Notes under the pieces: generated by a model
Databases searched by the model: none
The model's input: the letters and a program-made list of their open reading frames with translations, nothing else
What the model was told of the DNA's origin: nothing
Shown: piece after piece, positions 1 to 8,822 of the stretch
Layout of the letters: the number at the start of each line of letters is the position of its first letter
How positions within the stretch are numbered: position 1 is the stretch's first letter
NCBI GenBank assembly: GCA_021771035.1
Contig: JAETPU010000005.1
Coordinates: forward strand, 62,001-126,000
From: Marvinbryantia formatexigens
GTDB lineage: Bacteria > Bacillota > Clostridia > Oscillospirales > Ruminococcaceae
Reading direction: 5' to 3'
Length of the DNA stretch: 64,000 nucleotides
Made by a program: the position numbers and the translations under genes

Positions 1-969
1 ACCATCAGTTCGGAGGCGGGCGCCATCAATGTGCTGGTGCTCTCCGGGATCCTGGACGACTTTTTGCAGGAGGGCGCCAATACCGCCACCTTTAATGGCA
101 GGATGGGTACCGGGGCCTTTGAATTCCAGGTCAATACTTCTTCGGGAATTCCCCGGAGAATCCAGGTGAACAATGCCCAGTGCGAGATTGACGGCGGATT
201 TGAAAATGAGCATTCCGTGGTGATATTGGAAGCCAAAAATGTGCTCCATGAGGATTTTCATGTGCGTCAGCTGTACTACCCCTACCGCCTTTGGCAGTCC
301 CGGGTGAAAAAGCCTGTAAGGCTGGTGTTTTCTGTATATTCCAATCAGATTTTCCGGCTCTTTGAGTACCGCTTTCGCTCCCTTGAGGACTATTCCTCCA
401 TTCAGTTGGTACAGGCAAAGAGGTATTCTCTTCAGGACACCAGAATTACAGTTGAAGAGCTTCGGCGTGTCCGGGCCCGCACCCCAATTGGGACAGATGA
501 CAATATGTGCTTCACCCGGGTGCCCTTTGTCCAGGCAAACTCCATGGAACGGGTCGTCTCCCTGTTGGAAAACCTGGCCCAGACGCCCATGACGCCGCTT
601 GAGATTGCACGGCTGATGGAGTTTGATCCCCGGCAGTCAGACTATTACTATAACGCCGGGCGGTATCTGGGACTCTTTCAAAAAAGCCGTGAAGATAAAC
701 AGGTACAGGTATCGCTCACCGCGCTGGGACGCCGGATTTTTGAACTTCCCTATCAGGAGCGCCAGCTGGAATTGGTGGGGCTGATACTGCGTCACCAGAT
801 TTTCGCCCATTTCTTCGACCGCACGCTTCAGCTGCGGGCTCTGCCGCCGGCAGAGGAGATCATGGGGGAGATGCGCCGCCTGCAGGTGTGCAGGGAAGGA
901 CAGATCCCCCGCAGGGCGGGCTCGGTGCTGGGATGGCTCAGATGGATCTTTGGCCTCACTCAGGAGTAG
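1..969 (+). CDS. PD-(D/E)XK nuclease-like protein, restriction-enzyme type (5' end outside window)
   Basis: The reading frame is open to the left edge, so the N-terminus is missing; the first 30 bases already read in frame. The visible part carries a PD-(D/E)XK-like core: E-I-D-G-G-F-E followed after a hydrophobic strand by I-L-E-A-K-N, as in many restriction endonucleases. The C-terminal third (from about N-S-M-E-R-V-V-S-L-L) looks like a winged-helix DNA-binding region ending in a segment rich in charged helices. No methyltransferase lies within the window; a partner could be upstream. The nuclease fold is read from the motif; a type II restriction role is inference. A transcriptional regulator with a degenerate nuclease fold is the alternative. 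Confidence 0.6.
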   Translation, partial: TISSEAGAINVLVLSGILDDFLQEGANTATFNGRMGTGAFEFQVNTSSGIPRRIQVNNAQCEIDGGFENEHSVVILEAKNVLHEDFHVRQLYYPYRLWQSRVKKPVRLVFSVYSNQIFRLFEYRFRSLEDYSSIQLVQAKRYSLQDTRITVEELRRVRARTPIGTDDNMCFTRVPFVQANSMERVVSLLENLAQTPMTPLEIARLMEFDPRQSDYYYNAGRYLGLFQKSREDKQVQVSLTALGRRIFELPYQERQLELVGLILRHQIFAHFFDRTLQLRALPPAEEIMGEMRRLQVCREGQIPRRAGSVLGWLRWIFGLTQE

Positions 970-1008
970 GGGCACCGGTTTTTGCAGGTTTATAGATGAT
1001 ATGGCGCA

Positions 1009-1049
1009 GCAACCCCCCTGTGTCCCGGATGCGGACACAGGGGGGTTGC
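1009..1049. repeat. Perfect 17-bp inverted repeat (hairpin)
   Basis: Arms 1009-1025 and 1033-1049 are perfectly complementary with a 7-nt loop. The hairpin sits 40 nt past the stop of the nuclease-like gene and beyond the minus-strand isomerase gene, so it separates two convergent units. No U-tract follows on either strand, which is unusual for a simple intrinsic terminator. A 7-bp inverted repeat (AACTACT/AGTAGTT) lies just downstream. Confidence 0.6.
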
Positions 1050-1119
1050 AAACTACTAGTTTACGAGTAGTTATGATGATTGCGGTTTTCCTAAAAGATG
1101 GGGAACTCACCGCCGGGGC

Positions 1120-1902
1120 CTACAATCCGGCCTGGGCGCACAGCTGCTTTAGATATTCCAGGCACACGGCGGCCTCCTCTGAAAGGGACTCCACCTTCCC
1201 CTCAAAGGAGATGCGGGCGCCGTATCCCATCTCGGCCAGTGCGGCAAAGAAGGGGGCATAGTCGTAGCCGTCCCCGGGGGCGGGGGAGGTCCTGCTCTGG
1301 GGCCGCGCGATATGCACATGGATGAGCGTATCGCCCAGGGCCTGCATATCAGCCGGGGTTTCCCCCACCGCCGCCATGTGGAAGAGGTCCGCCAGCATCC
1401 GGATTCTCGGGGAATGGGCCGATTCCATCAGCTCCCGGGCCTCTGCCAGGGAGTTGATGCAGTTGCATTCCTCATGCCGCAGGGCCTCGATGGGGAACAG
1501 AAGGTCATACTCCTGGGCCTTCTTGGCCAGAAGATCGACAAAATCCCGGAGCTGCTCCATGGCGCGGCTGTGGGAAAACCCCTCGGGGATGCGTTTGGCG
1601 CCTCCGCTGCCAAACACGACCAGTTGGGCTCCCAGCTGCTTGGCCCTGGGCAGGACCCCGTCCAGATAGTCCTCTGCGGCCTTGCGGCTGTAGGTGTCTC
1701 CCACTACCTTCAGCTGAGGCGGCAGCAGGATATTGAGCACCTCTGCCCGCAGAGGGGTTGCCAAAAGAGCCTGTTTTTGCCGGGAAAACTCCTCCTCATC
1801 CAAAGCCGCTAACCCGCTCAAGCCGGTTTCAATGTAGTCGTAGCCCAGTTCAGCCAGCACCGGCGCGTCTTTGAGTTCGGCGTTATATCCAAATCGAATC
1901 AT
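1120..1902 (-). CDS. Sugar phosphate isomerase/epimerase (xylose isomerase-like TIM barrel)
   Basis: The 260-residue protein has the AP-endonuclease-2/xylose-isomerase TIM-barrel pattern. It opens with M-I-R-F-G-Y-N, and likely metal ligands are visible as E in I-E-A-L-R-H-E-E, D and H in A-D-L-F-H-M, H in H-V-H-I and a late E in I-S-F-E-G-K. Family members isomerise or epimerise ketoses or inososes; the exact substrate cannot be read. It is the last gene of a minus-strand set, 18 nt downstream of a Gfo/Idh/MocA oxidoreductase, a pairing typical of inositol or rare-sugar catabolism. The start is an ATG preceded by an AGGAGG-like site. Confidence 0.88.
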   Translation of the reverse strand: MIRFGYNAELKDAPVLAELGYDYIETGLSGLAALDEEEFSRQKQALLATPLRAEVLNILLPPQLKVVGDTYSRKAAEDYLDGVLPRAKQLGAQLVVFGSGGAKRIPEGFSHSRAMEQLRDFVDLLAKKAQEYDLLFPIEALRHEECNCINSLAEARELMESAHSPRIRMLADLFHMAAVGETPADMQALGDTLIHVHIARPQSRTSPAPGDGYDYAPFFAALAEMGYGARISFEGKVESLSEEAAVCLEYLKQLCAQAGL

Positions 1903-1920
1903 AGGGCCTTCCTCCTCAGA

Positions 1921-2931
1921 TTATTTCTCACCTACGCGGACATAGCGGTTTTCCCTGTCCGAGGTATAGATGGCGTCCAGCAGCTCCACCGTGCAAATTC
2001 CCTGGCCGCCGTCCACCGCAAAGGGGATGTCCCCGGTCAGGCAGCGGTAGAAATCCTCGATAATCATCCGGTGGGTTCCTCCCCAGACCGCCTTGCCAAG
2101 CCCCGGGAGAGCTTCGTCCTGATAGACTGCCGTACCGTTGGGGGTCTTCACTGTCAGCTCTTCCTTGATGGTGAGCGTTCCCTTTTCACAGACAAGCTCC
2201 ACCTCGATGGGGGAATCCGCGGCATACACATTGGTGGCCGCGAATAGGGCGTTTTTGCCGCCGGGAAAGCGCAGGTTCACCATGGCGGTGTCCTCCACCT
2301 CGATGCAGTCGCCCAATTCGAAGGTGTCCACATGGGCCTTGAGCTCGATGGCTCCACCGCACAGCCAGTTGAGCAGATCCAGGGTATGGATGGATTGGTT
2401 TATAAGCACGCCGCCGCCCTCGGTATCCCACTTGCCGCGCCAGTCGCCGCTGGCATAATAGGCCCTGTCCCGTTTCCAGTATACGCTGGCTCTTGCGCCC
2501 AGAAGCGCGCCCAGCTCCCCGGAATCCAAAAGCTCCCGGGCCTTTTTCACACAGCTGCGGTAACGGTTCTGAAAGCAGATCCCCAGCACACGCCCGGTCT
2601 TTTTAGCGGTATCCAGCATGGCCCGGGCGTCCTCGGCGTGAATGGCCATGGGCTTCTCACAGAACACGTCCTTGCCGTGCTCCATGGCGGCGATAGCCAT
2701 GGGCGCGTGCAGGTAGTGAGGGGTGCAGATATGGATAACGTCAATTTCAGGATCCGCCAGCACCTCGTCAAAGCTGACAGTATAGCCGCAGGAGAATTGC
2801 TCCGCGGTTTTTTTAGCGCGCTCCTCGATACAGTCGCACACGGTTTTCAGTGTAACCAGTTGGTTTTCCGCAATCGCACAGGCGTGGAGCTCATGGATGG
2901 CGCCGCACCCTATAACAGCTGCTTTGAGCAT
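1921..2931 (-). CDS. Gfo/Idh/MocA family NAD(P)-dependent oxidoreductase
   Basis: This is a 336-residue sugar or inositol dehydrogenase-type protein. The N-terminal Rossmann motif is A-V-I-G-C-G-A-I-H, the family E-K-P motif is C-E-K-P-M-A-I-H, and the catalytic region reads G-G-G-V-L-I-N-Q-S-I-H-T-L-D. The ATG at 2931 is preferred over an in-frame codon 33 nt upstream because AAGGAAAG lies just ahead of it and the Rossmann strand begins at once. It precedes the TIM-barrel isomerase by 18 nt and is probably co-transcribed. The substrate is unknown; oxidation of a cyclic polyol or hexose derivative is inferred from the family. Confidence 0.9.
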   Translation of the reverse strand: MLKAAVIGCGAIHELHACAIAENQLVTLKTVCDCIEERAKKTAEQFSCGYTVSFDEVLADPEIDVIHICTPHYLHAPMAIAAMEHGKDVFCEKPMAIHAEDARAMLDTAKKTGRVLGICFQNRYRSCVKKARELLDSGELGALLGARASVYWKRDRAYYASGDWRGKWDTEGGGVLINQSIHTLDLLNWLCGGAIELKAHVDTFELGDCIEVEDTAMVNLRFPGGKNALFAATNVYAADSPIEVELVCEKGTLTIKEELTVKTPNGTAVYQDEALPGLGKAVWGGTHRMIIEDFYRCLTGDIPFAVDGGQGICTVELLDAIYTSDRENRYVRVGEK

Positions 2932-3176
2932 GATGATGTTCTTTCCTTTCTGAAAAGCCTGCACACACTCCGCTGCGAATCGGCTCCGCTCACAGTGCCA
3001 AACCTGTGAAGCCGCAATGGATGGACAGATGCCGCCCGCTGCGTTTGCGGATACGGCCCCGCCGGTTCACAGGCAGTAGTTCCCGGCTGCCATGCAGTGC
3101 CGCTGGAGTGTGTGGCGTTCTGCGATGATTGTAGCACAGTTTCCAGGGATTGAAAAGGCTTTAGCATCGATCCGGA

Positions 3177-4295
3177 TCAGTACCGTCCGTACTGCTGGAT
3201 GGCGTACATCACGGCCAGCATACTCTCCAGGGAGCTGCCGTTGTTGATAGAGCCCGCCGTGGAGAGATTGACACCGCGCAAATCCCCTTCCTTTGCCATC
3301 AGGCAGTCCCGCTTAACCTCGGCGATAATGTCATCGGCGTTGTTGCGCATGAAGGTGAAGGGCGCCAGCTGTCCGTCGATACGGGTATGGGGCATAGCGG
3401 CCCGGATTTCCCGTACGGTGAGCGTGGGGCCAAAGTTACAGGCCGTCAGGTTCAGCTTGGCTAGGGCGGGCAGATGCTGCCCCATATCGGAATCCGAATG
3501 CTGGAACCGGTAATCCCCGGGGTTGGGACAGACATGAGAAAAAACCTTTTCCAAAACCGGATACCCAAACTGGCAGTACATCTCCGGGTTCAGCAGGGCG
3601 CAGTCGTCATCATAGAATTCGAAGGAATGGGGGCGGGTGGCTTCGGTATTGCCCGCCTCGGCGTTGAGCAGATCTTCATATTGGCAGATCACCCGCGCGA
3701 TGGTATCGGAGAAGCGCTGGGCAAGCTCCGGAGCATCCACCATCAGGAAGATAAAGTTTTCCGCTCCCAAAATCGAGGTGGCCAGAGTGACCGGCCCGCG
3801 CACGGCTCCCAGCGGGGAGGGGCGCTTTCCGAAGCTCTCAAAGATGCGCTTTTTCTCGCTCTCCCAGTTTTCGGGCAGGACAAAGGAACGAAAATCCAGT
3901 TTGTCCACCCAGTCCAGGCGCTCCTCCAATTCTTCGGGCTCGGTCATATCGCTGTGGAGCCATTCCGTATTGCCGTCAAAGGAGTAAGTCCCGCCGAAAA
4001 TTTCCCCAATGCGGCGGATAGCGGGGAAAGTTTCCTCAGGCAGGGGATAGTCCTCCCGCAGCAGGCGGCGCCCGACAATTTCCTCCGCCTTGTCGTTGTA
4101 GCGCTTATTCAGTTCAATCCGGCGCTCCCGGGACGTTTTTCCCCAGGGCGACCCCTCCTCGCCCAGTTCGGCAAAGACGCATTCGTCGCTCATGCGGATT
4201 CCCAGGGCCACCTGGGGCGCTTTTTTGGAAAAGCAGTTTTCCTCGTGGGCCAGGGCGTCGTCCTTCCAGAATTGCTTGAGATCCACATCAAACAT
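3177..4295 (-). CDS. Uroporphyrinogen decarboxylase (URO-D) family protein, methyltransferase-like
   Basis: The 372-residue protein begins M-F-D-V-D-L-K-Q-F-W behind a GGGAGGAAA site. The pattern matches the URO-D superfamily, which includes cobamide-dependent methyltransferases (MtaA/CmuA). Visible landmarks are G-P-V-T-L-A, F-Y-D-D-D-C-A-L, Q-H-S-D-S-D-M-G-Q-H and T-A-C-N-F-G-P. It is not the haem enzyme HemE, because its neighbours are sugar-catabolic genes and the HemE N-terminal signature is absent. Such genes often sit in carbohydrate clusters of gut Clostridia; demethylation of a methylated substrate is plausible but unproven. It is separated from the next gene by 245 nt. Confidence 0.82.
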   Translation of the reverse strand: MFDVDLKQFWKDDALAHEENCFSKKAPQVALGIRMSDECVFAELGEEGSPWGKTSRERRIELNKRYNDKAEEIVGRRLLREDYPLPEETFPAIRRIGEIFGGTYSFDGNTEWLHSDMTEPEELEERLDWVDKLDFRSFVLPENWESEKKRIFESFGKRPSPLGAVRGPVTLATSILGAENFIFLMVDAPELAQRFSDTIARVICQYEDLLNAEAGNTEATRPHSFEFYDDDCALLNPEMYCQFGYPVLEKVFSHVCPNPGDYRFQHSDSDMGQHLPALAKLNLTACNFGPTLTVREIRAAMPHTRIDGQLAPFTFMRNNADDIIAEVKRDCLMAKEGDLRGVNLSTAGSINNGSSLESMLAVMYAIQQYGRY

Positions 4296-4728
4296 GGTGT
4301 GTTTCCTCCCGTATATCTTTGAATTTATAGGGTGTAAGGGAATAGAAATGATTCCCATATCCTTGGCGTTGTAAGTGGGGTGCCCATTAAGCCTCAGCGG
4401 CCCGGACGACTCTGCGCTTTGGCAGCCGCCGGTGCCGATACGGCCGCTGCTTGGGCCGCCATAGGGCCATTGATGTTGTCGGGAATGTGTTCCTGCCCAT
4501 CCGGACAGCCCGTGTTTTTGCAAAAGCCGTCTCATAAGGCTGGGTCAAGCCATAACAGGGGACTTTGCTTTAGTTGGAATACGCTGTTCCTGGCCTGAAT
4601 GGGCGCGGGGGCAAAACTGTGTGCAGATAGTTTTTGCACCCATCCAGGTTTGGCCTGTGCCATGCCCTGGGTTTGGTGCCTGGGCGGCCGCCAGGGGCTC
4701 AGGCGGTAATCAGGGCGTTTGGGGTAAC
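4296..4728. other. Intergenic stretch without a supported gene
   Basis: Upstream of the URO-D-type gene and downstream of the 4818-5984 oxidoreductase. Open frames here lack ribosome-binding sites and protein-like composition. It must hold the URO-D promoter on the minus strand; a TATAAA is present about 30 nt ahead of the ribosome-binding site, without a convincing -35. Confidence 0.5.
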
Positions 4729-4805
4729 AAAAAGGGACGCGTGCGCGGGCAGGCCTGCCCACGGCGGAAAATCTGCCCGGCTAGGCTCAATTTCCCACGC
4801 GTCCC
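4729..4805 (-). terminator. Large branched terminator of the 4818-5984 gene
   Basis: On the minus strand GGGACGCGTG (4796-4805) pairs with CACGCGTCCC (4734-4743), followed by UUUUUGUU. The intervening 52 nt contain an inner palindrome, GGGCAGGCCTGCCC, so the structure is a branched rather than simple hairpin. Confidence 0.65.
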
Positions 4806-4817
4806 TCAAAGGTACTA

Positions 4818-5984
4818 TTAATTTTTAAAGCTGTTTCCCAGGCCGACCTTTGCGTCTTTGACTTCCTCTTTGACAAAGGTGGAATTCTTGATTTTTTCCT
4901 GGAGCTTTTCATAATACAGCTCCGGATCCACGGGAAGCTCCACCCAGTTGTCCAGCCAGGAGGAGAGGAAAATAGCGTTGGAGATATTCAGGCCGTTGAT
5001 ACCCTCCACACCGGGGGCCAGCAGCTTTTCACCGTTGAGGATGGCGTTCACAAAGTTCTGGGTAATGCCCCTGTGCTGCGGCGGATCCTCGTCGATGGTG
5101 ATTTCTTCCACTGTATACTCGGGCGGCTGGAAGGATTCCTCACAGGTAAAGGTGTGGACGCGCTCCGGGGTTTTCAGCTTCCAGAAGGTCAGCTTCGTTC
5201 CCTCAACCACCAATTTTCCGGCGTCGCCGGTGATCTCCAGGCGGTTGGTGCCGGGATACTCTCCGGTGGTGGTGATGAACACGCCGGTGGCGCCGTTTTC
5301 ATACTCGGCGTAGGCGGTTACATCGTCCTCTACCTCGATGTTGTGGTATTTTCCCTCATAGCAGCAGGCGCGGATACGCTTGGGCATCCCAAAGATCCAC
5401 TGCCACAGATCCAGGTTGTGGGGGCACTGGTTGAGCATGACGCCGCCGCCCTCGCCGGACCAGGTTGCGCGCCATCCGCCGGAATTATAGTAAGCCTGGG
5501 TGCGGTACCAGTTGGTGATAATCCAGATGCAGCGCTTGAGCTCGCCCAATTGTCCGCCCTGCACCATCTCGCGTACCTTCTGGTACAGCGGGTTGGTTCT
5601 CTGGTTGTACATCATGCTGAACACCTTGCCGGATTTTTCGGCGGCGGCATTCATCTTTAGCACCTGCTTGGTGTAGACGCCCGCAGGCTTTTCGCAGATC
5701 ACATTGAGCCCGGCCTCAAAGCCCTTGATCACATACTCAGGATGGGTGTAGTGGGGGACGGCGATAATCACCGCATCCATGCAGTTTGCCTTGAGCATAT
5801 CCTCATAAGTACTAAAATAGGAAATTTTATCCCCGAACTGCTCTTTTGCCCACTCCAGGCGCTCCGGTTTAATATCGCAGACAGCGCTGAGGACAGCGCC
5901 CTTGATATCCCCGGCAAACAGGTACTGGGCGTGCTCGGAACCCATGTTTCCGATTCCCACAACGCCGATTCTAACGGTTTGCAT
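4818..5984 (-). CDS. Gfo/Idh/MocA family oxidoreductase
   Basis: A 388-residue dehydrogenase-like protein. It shows V-V-G-I-G-N-M-G-S-E-H in the Rossmann fold, C-E-K-P-A-G-V-Y as the E-K-P motif and G-G-G-V-M-L-N-Q-C-P-H-N-L-D in the substrate domain. The ATG at 5984 follows AGAAGGAGGAG. It lies 39 nt downstream of the TIM-barrel isomerase at 6024-6893 and both are probably read from the AraC-divergent promoter. With the second oxidoreductase of this cluster it suggests two successive redox steps on one sugar or cyclitol, which is inference. Confidence 0.9.
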   Translation of the reverse strand: MQTVRIGVVGIGNMGSEHAQYLFAGDIKGAVLSAVCDIKPERLEWAKEQFGDKISYFSTYEDMLKANCMDAVIIAVPHYTHPEYVIKGFEAGLNVICEKPAGVYTKQVLKMNAAAEKSGKVFSMMYNQRTNPLYQKVREMVQGGQLGELKRCIWIITNWYRTQAYYNSGGWRATWSGEGGGVMLNQCPHNLDLWQWIFGMPKRIRACCYEGKYHNIEVEDDVTAYAEYENGATGVFITTTGEYPGTNRLEITGDAGKLVVEGTKLTFWKLKTPERVHTFTCEESFQPPEYTVEEITIDEDPPQHRGITQNFVNAILNGEKLLAPGVEGINGLNISNAIFLSSWLDNWVELPVDPELYYEKLQEKIKNSTFVKEEVKDAKVGLGNSFKN

Positions 5985-6023
5985 AAGTGCTCCTCCTTCT
6001 TGTTTGGCAGCGTAAAACGCCGT

Positions 6024-6893
6024 TTATTCCGATGCGCCGTCTCCGAGTTCGTCCAAAATCCGGCACAGCGCATTGTACGCAACGGTAAAGAGCCCGGCCC
6101 CGCCCTTGGGCAGGGAATCGATGTCCATATGCTTTTCAAAGGAGCTCAGCCCCTCAAAGGAACCCAGGTGGGGCTCCAGGGACACAAAGCCCCGGTAGCC
6201 GCGCTTGAGAAAGCCTCCCAGAACCTCCCGAACCTGCCCGTCGCCGGCGCCCGCGGGCACCACCTTGCCGTCTGCCATAACAGCGTCCTTGATGTGGATG
6301 TATTCCACATAGGGTGCCAGGCGCTCAAAGGCGGTGGGGAAGGTTGTCTGTCCGCACTGGACGAAGTTGGCCGGGTCAAAGGTCATGCGGAAATCCGGGG
6401 AACCCAGGGTCTCCATCAAGTCGGCGCAGCGCTCCACAGTGTCGCCGTAAATTCCCTTTTCATTTTCGTGCAGCAGAATGACGCCGCTGCCCTTGACAGT
6501 CTCGATCATCCTGCCCAGCCGGTCGATGACCTCGCCCCGGCAATCCGCGGGATCTGCGTTTTCTTCCATATAAAAGGAAAACATCCGGATATACTTCACC
6601 TGCAGCTCCTGGGCCAGCTCAATGGTGTGGCGCAGCTTTTCCAGATGGGTGGCAAAATCGTCGGAGAGCTTAATTTTCCCGATGGGGGAGCCCAGCGCGG
6701 AGAATGAAAACCCCCGCTCGCTAAGCCTGGTTTTCACCTCTCTTGCCGTGCGCAGGGAAAGATCCGAGATGTTCACGCCGTCCACGCCTCTCGCCTCGAT
6801 GTGGCGAATCCCCAGTTGCTGCATGGTGTCCATCTGTTCTGAGAGCTTCGGAGAAATTTCGTCGCCGAAGCCGGTCAAAGTAATCTGCTTCAT
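6024..6893 (-). CDS. Sugar phosphate isomerase/epimerase (TIM barrel)
   Basis: The 289-residue protein starts M-K-Q-I-T-L-T-G-F-G-D-E-I. Metal-binding landmarks are E in H-E-N-E-K-G-I-Y, D in T-F-D-P-A-N-F, H in Y-I-H-I-K-D and E in V-S-L-E-P-H. An in-frame GTG 18 nt upstream is possible, but the ATG fits the family N-terminus and has an AAAGG site. It is the first gene of the minus-strand cluster and is divergent from the AraC regulator, so it is the likely first target of that regulator. It differs clearly from the isomerase at 1120-1902 and is not a recent duplicate. Confidence 0.88.
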   Translation of the reverse strand: MKQITLTGFGDEISPKLSEQMDTMQQLGIRHIEARGVDGVNISDLSLRTAREVKTRLSERGFSFSALGSPIGKIKLSDDFATHLEKLRHTIELAQELQVKYIRMFSFYMEENADPADCRGEVIDRLGRMIETVKGSGVILLHENEKGIYGDTVERCADLMETLGSPDFRMTFDPANFVQCGQTTFPTAFERLAPYVEYIHIKDAVMADGKVVPAGAGDGQVREVLGGFLKRGYRGFVSLEPHLGSFEGLSSFEKHMDIDSLPKGGAGLFTVAYNALCRILDELGDGASE

Positions 6894-7107
6894 CGCGTCC
6901 CAACCTTTCACATACGCCCGGCACGGATTTTATAAAATCCGTTTACAAGTCCGGCATTTTATGATACTTTTATTATAAATGTTAAATATGCAATTAATAG
7001 TGCTTTTATTGACATAAATCATGTAAAACTTGCTGCGTGATTTTCGTCCTCTTTTCTGAATGTCCACCCTGCCATGATGGCCCCATCCGGCCGGAAAGGA
7101 GAGCTTC

Positions 7108-8007
7108 ATGAAAGCCGTCACCCAGGAATACAACACCCGCCAGACCATGCTGCCCTGCAACTACGAGTTTTTTTACTATGAGGACCGCACCACCCGTAAA
7201 ATCGAGTACCACCACCACGACTTTTATGAGGTGTATTTTCTCTTTTCCGGGAATGTCACCTATATTATCGACTCCCGCTCCTATTCCATGAAGCCGGGGG
7301 ATATTCTGCTGATAAGCCCGCGGCAAATTCACAAGCCGGTTTTCAACGAGGATATGGGCACTTATGAGCGTATGGTGCTGTGGATTGACCCGGACTTTAT
7401 CCGGCGGATTTCCACCGGGCAGACCAACCTCCTCACCTGCTTTGAGGGGGCCTTCCGGGAGAAAAAGAGCATGATCCGCACCAGCACATCGTCCCCGTCC
7501 CTGATGAAGCCGCTGCTGTTAAAGCTCAATTCCAGTATGCACTCCAATGAGTTCGGCGACGATATCCTGCGGGATGTGTATGTGCGGGAGGTCCTGGTGC
7601 TGCTCAACCGGATGTATGCCTCCCACGATATGGGACGTATGGAGCCGGACATCGAGGTAAACCAGATTGCGGAGCGGGTGACGGATTTTGTGGAAAAAAA
7701 TATCGACCAGGAGATCACCCTGGATACCCTCTCCAATGAGCTGTTTGTCAGCAAATTCCACCTCTCCCGGGAATTTAAGCGGTATACAGGCTGCACGATC
7801 CATAAGTACATTATGCAGAAGCGCCTGATCTATGCCCGGGAGCTCATCCGGCGCAAGACGCCCATCACCCAGGTGTATCTCAAATGCGGCTTTAACGACT
7901 ATTCCAGCTTTCTCAGGGCGTTTAAGAGCGAGTACAACATGACCCCCAAGCAGCTGATGAAAACCGGGGAGGGTGAACACCCCGGGAACCGGGAGGAGCT
8001 GCGGTGA
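7108..8007 (+). CDS. AraC family transcriptional regulator
   Basis: A 299-residue regulator with an N-terminal cupin (Y-H-H-H-D-F-Y-E-V-Y-F-L-F, G-D-I-L-L-I-S-P) and a C-terminal pair of AraC helix-turn-helices (about residues 190-290; L-F-V-S-K-F-H-L-S-R-E-F and C-G-F-N-D-Y-S-S-F). The ATG follows GGAAAGGAGA. It faces away from the isomerase at 6024-6893, with a 214-nt AT-rich gap between them, the normal arrangement for an effector-binding activator of the adjacent cluster. The effector is presumably a sugar or derivative; this is inferred from context. Confidence 0.93.
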   Translation: MKAVTQEYNTRQTMLPCNYEFFYYEDRTTRKIEYHHHDFYEVYFLFSGNVTYIIDSRSYSMKPGDILLISPRQIHKPVFNEDMGTYERMVLWIDPDFIRRISTGQTNLLTCFEGAFREKKSMIRTSTSSPSLMKPLLLKLNSSMHSNEFGDDILRDVYVREVLVLLNRMYASHDMGRMEPDIEVNQIAERVTDFVEKNIDQEITLDTLSNELFVSKFHLSREFKRYTGCTIHKYIMQKRLIYARELIRRKTPITQVYLKCGFNDYSSFLRAFKSEYNMTPKQLMKTGEGEHPGNREELR

Positions 8008-8030
8008 AGTGGGCGCCCCAACAGGATAAA

Positions 8031-8063
8031 AAAGCCGTCCTCCCGCAGGAGGGCGGCTTTTTT
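8031..8063 (+). terminator. Intrinsic terminator of the AraC gene
   Basis: A 13-bp stem (8031-8043 with 8048-8060, one G-U pair) with a 4-nt loop is followed by a T-run, 23 nt past the araC-type stop codon. Confidence 0.85.
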
Positions 8064-8150
8064 GCAAAGGCTGGGGAACAGCGAATGGCGCAGCTGGCGC
8101 GGCTATGAGGCACCTTAGCCAGTCCCTGTCAGAGGAGTGAGGGCACGGCG

Positions 8151-8774
8151 CTAGTTTTGGGCGCTGTTTGCCAGGTAAAGCAGAGCTTCTTTGGCGGCGT
8201 CCAGTTCCTGGGCATTGCGGATGATAAAGACGCCGTAGGTTCCCTCCTCCAGGTTATCGGTCACAAGCGGGATATGGGAGATATCGATGCCGTAGGCCAC
8301 TTTGTTTCCCGTGGAATCCCCTTCGTCGTTTGTCTCGTCATAGCTCATCAGGCGGTCCTCAAAGCCCGCCAGCTCCTCTTGGGTAAAGGCCTCGCTCAGC
8401 GGCATGAAAATTGAGCCCTTGGCACTCTCCCGGGCATTGTCCGTATCCATAACCACCAAATCCAATTCCTTGGAGGCCACCATGGTGGAGATCTTCATAA
8501 TGCTGGCCGCATAGCCGGTGGGATCCACGGATTCCTTCCCGGTGCGCACAGCCTGTACAGAGATTTCCTTTCCGGACAGGCTGTCCACATTGTCCAAAAG
8601 GGCCTGGCTGTATTGATCCGCTGCCTGTGCCTGTACTTCCGGGGTGCAAATCACCATTTGAAACGCGTCCTTTCCGCCGCTCTGGCATCCGGTCAGGGAG
8701 GAGCACAACAGCAGGGCGGCCATGGCGGATAGGATGGAAACGGAAGCTTTGGTTTTCATTTTCATGGGTTTCAT
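8151..8774 (-). CDS. Putative lipoprotein, unknown function
   Basis: The 207-residue protein has a basic N-terminus, a hydrophobic segment and the lipobox L-T-G-C (about residues 27-30), so it should be lipid-anchored outside the membrane. The mature part has alternating strands and helices (F-Q-M-V-I-C-T-P-E-V, L-D-L-V-V-M-D-T-D) that recall an extracytoplasmic binding protein, but it is shorter than usual solute-binding proteins. The ATG at 8774 has a GAAAGGA site. It is monocistronic, and its promoter contains a perfect dyad. No specific family is recognised. Confidence 0.75.
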   Translation of the reverse strand: MKPMKMKTKASVSILSAMAALLLCSSLTGCQSGGKDAFQMVICTPEVQAQAADQYSQALLDNVDSLSGKEISVQAVRTGKESVDPTGYAASIMKISTMVASKELDLVVMDTDNARESAKGSIFMPLSEAFTQEELAGFEDRLMSYDETNDEGDSTGNKVAYGIDISHIPLVTDNLEEGTYGVFIIRNAQELDAAKEALLYLANSAQN

Positions 8775-8822
8775 AGCGATACATCCTTTCGAAGAAAGCC
8801 TTATAAATATTTTGCTTCTCTA

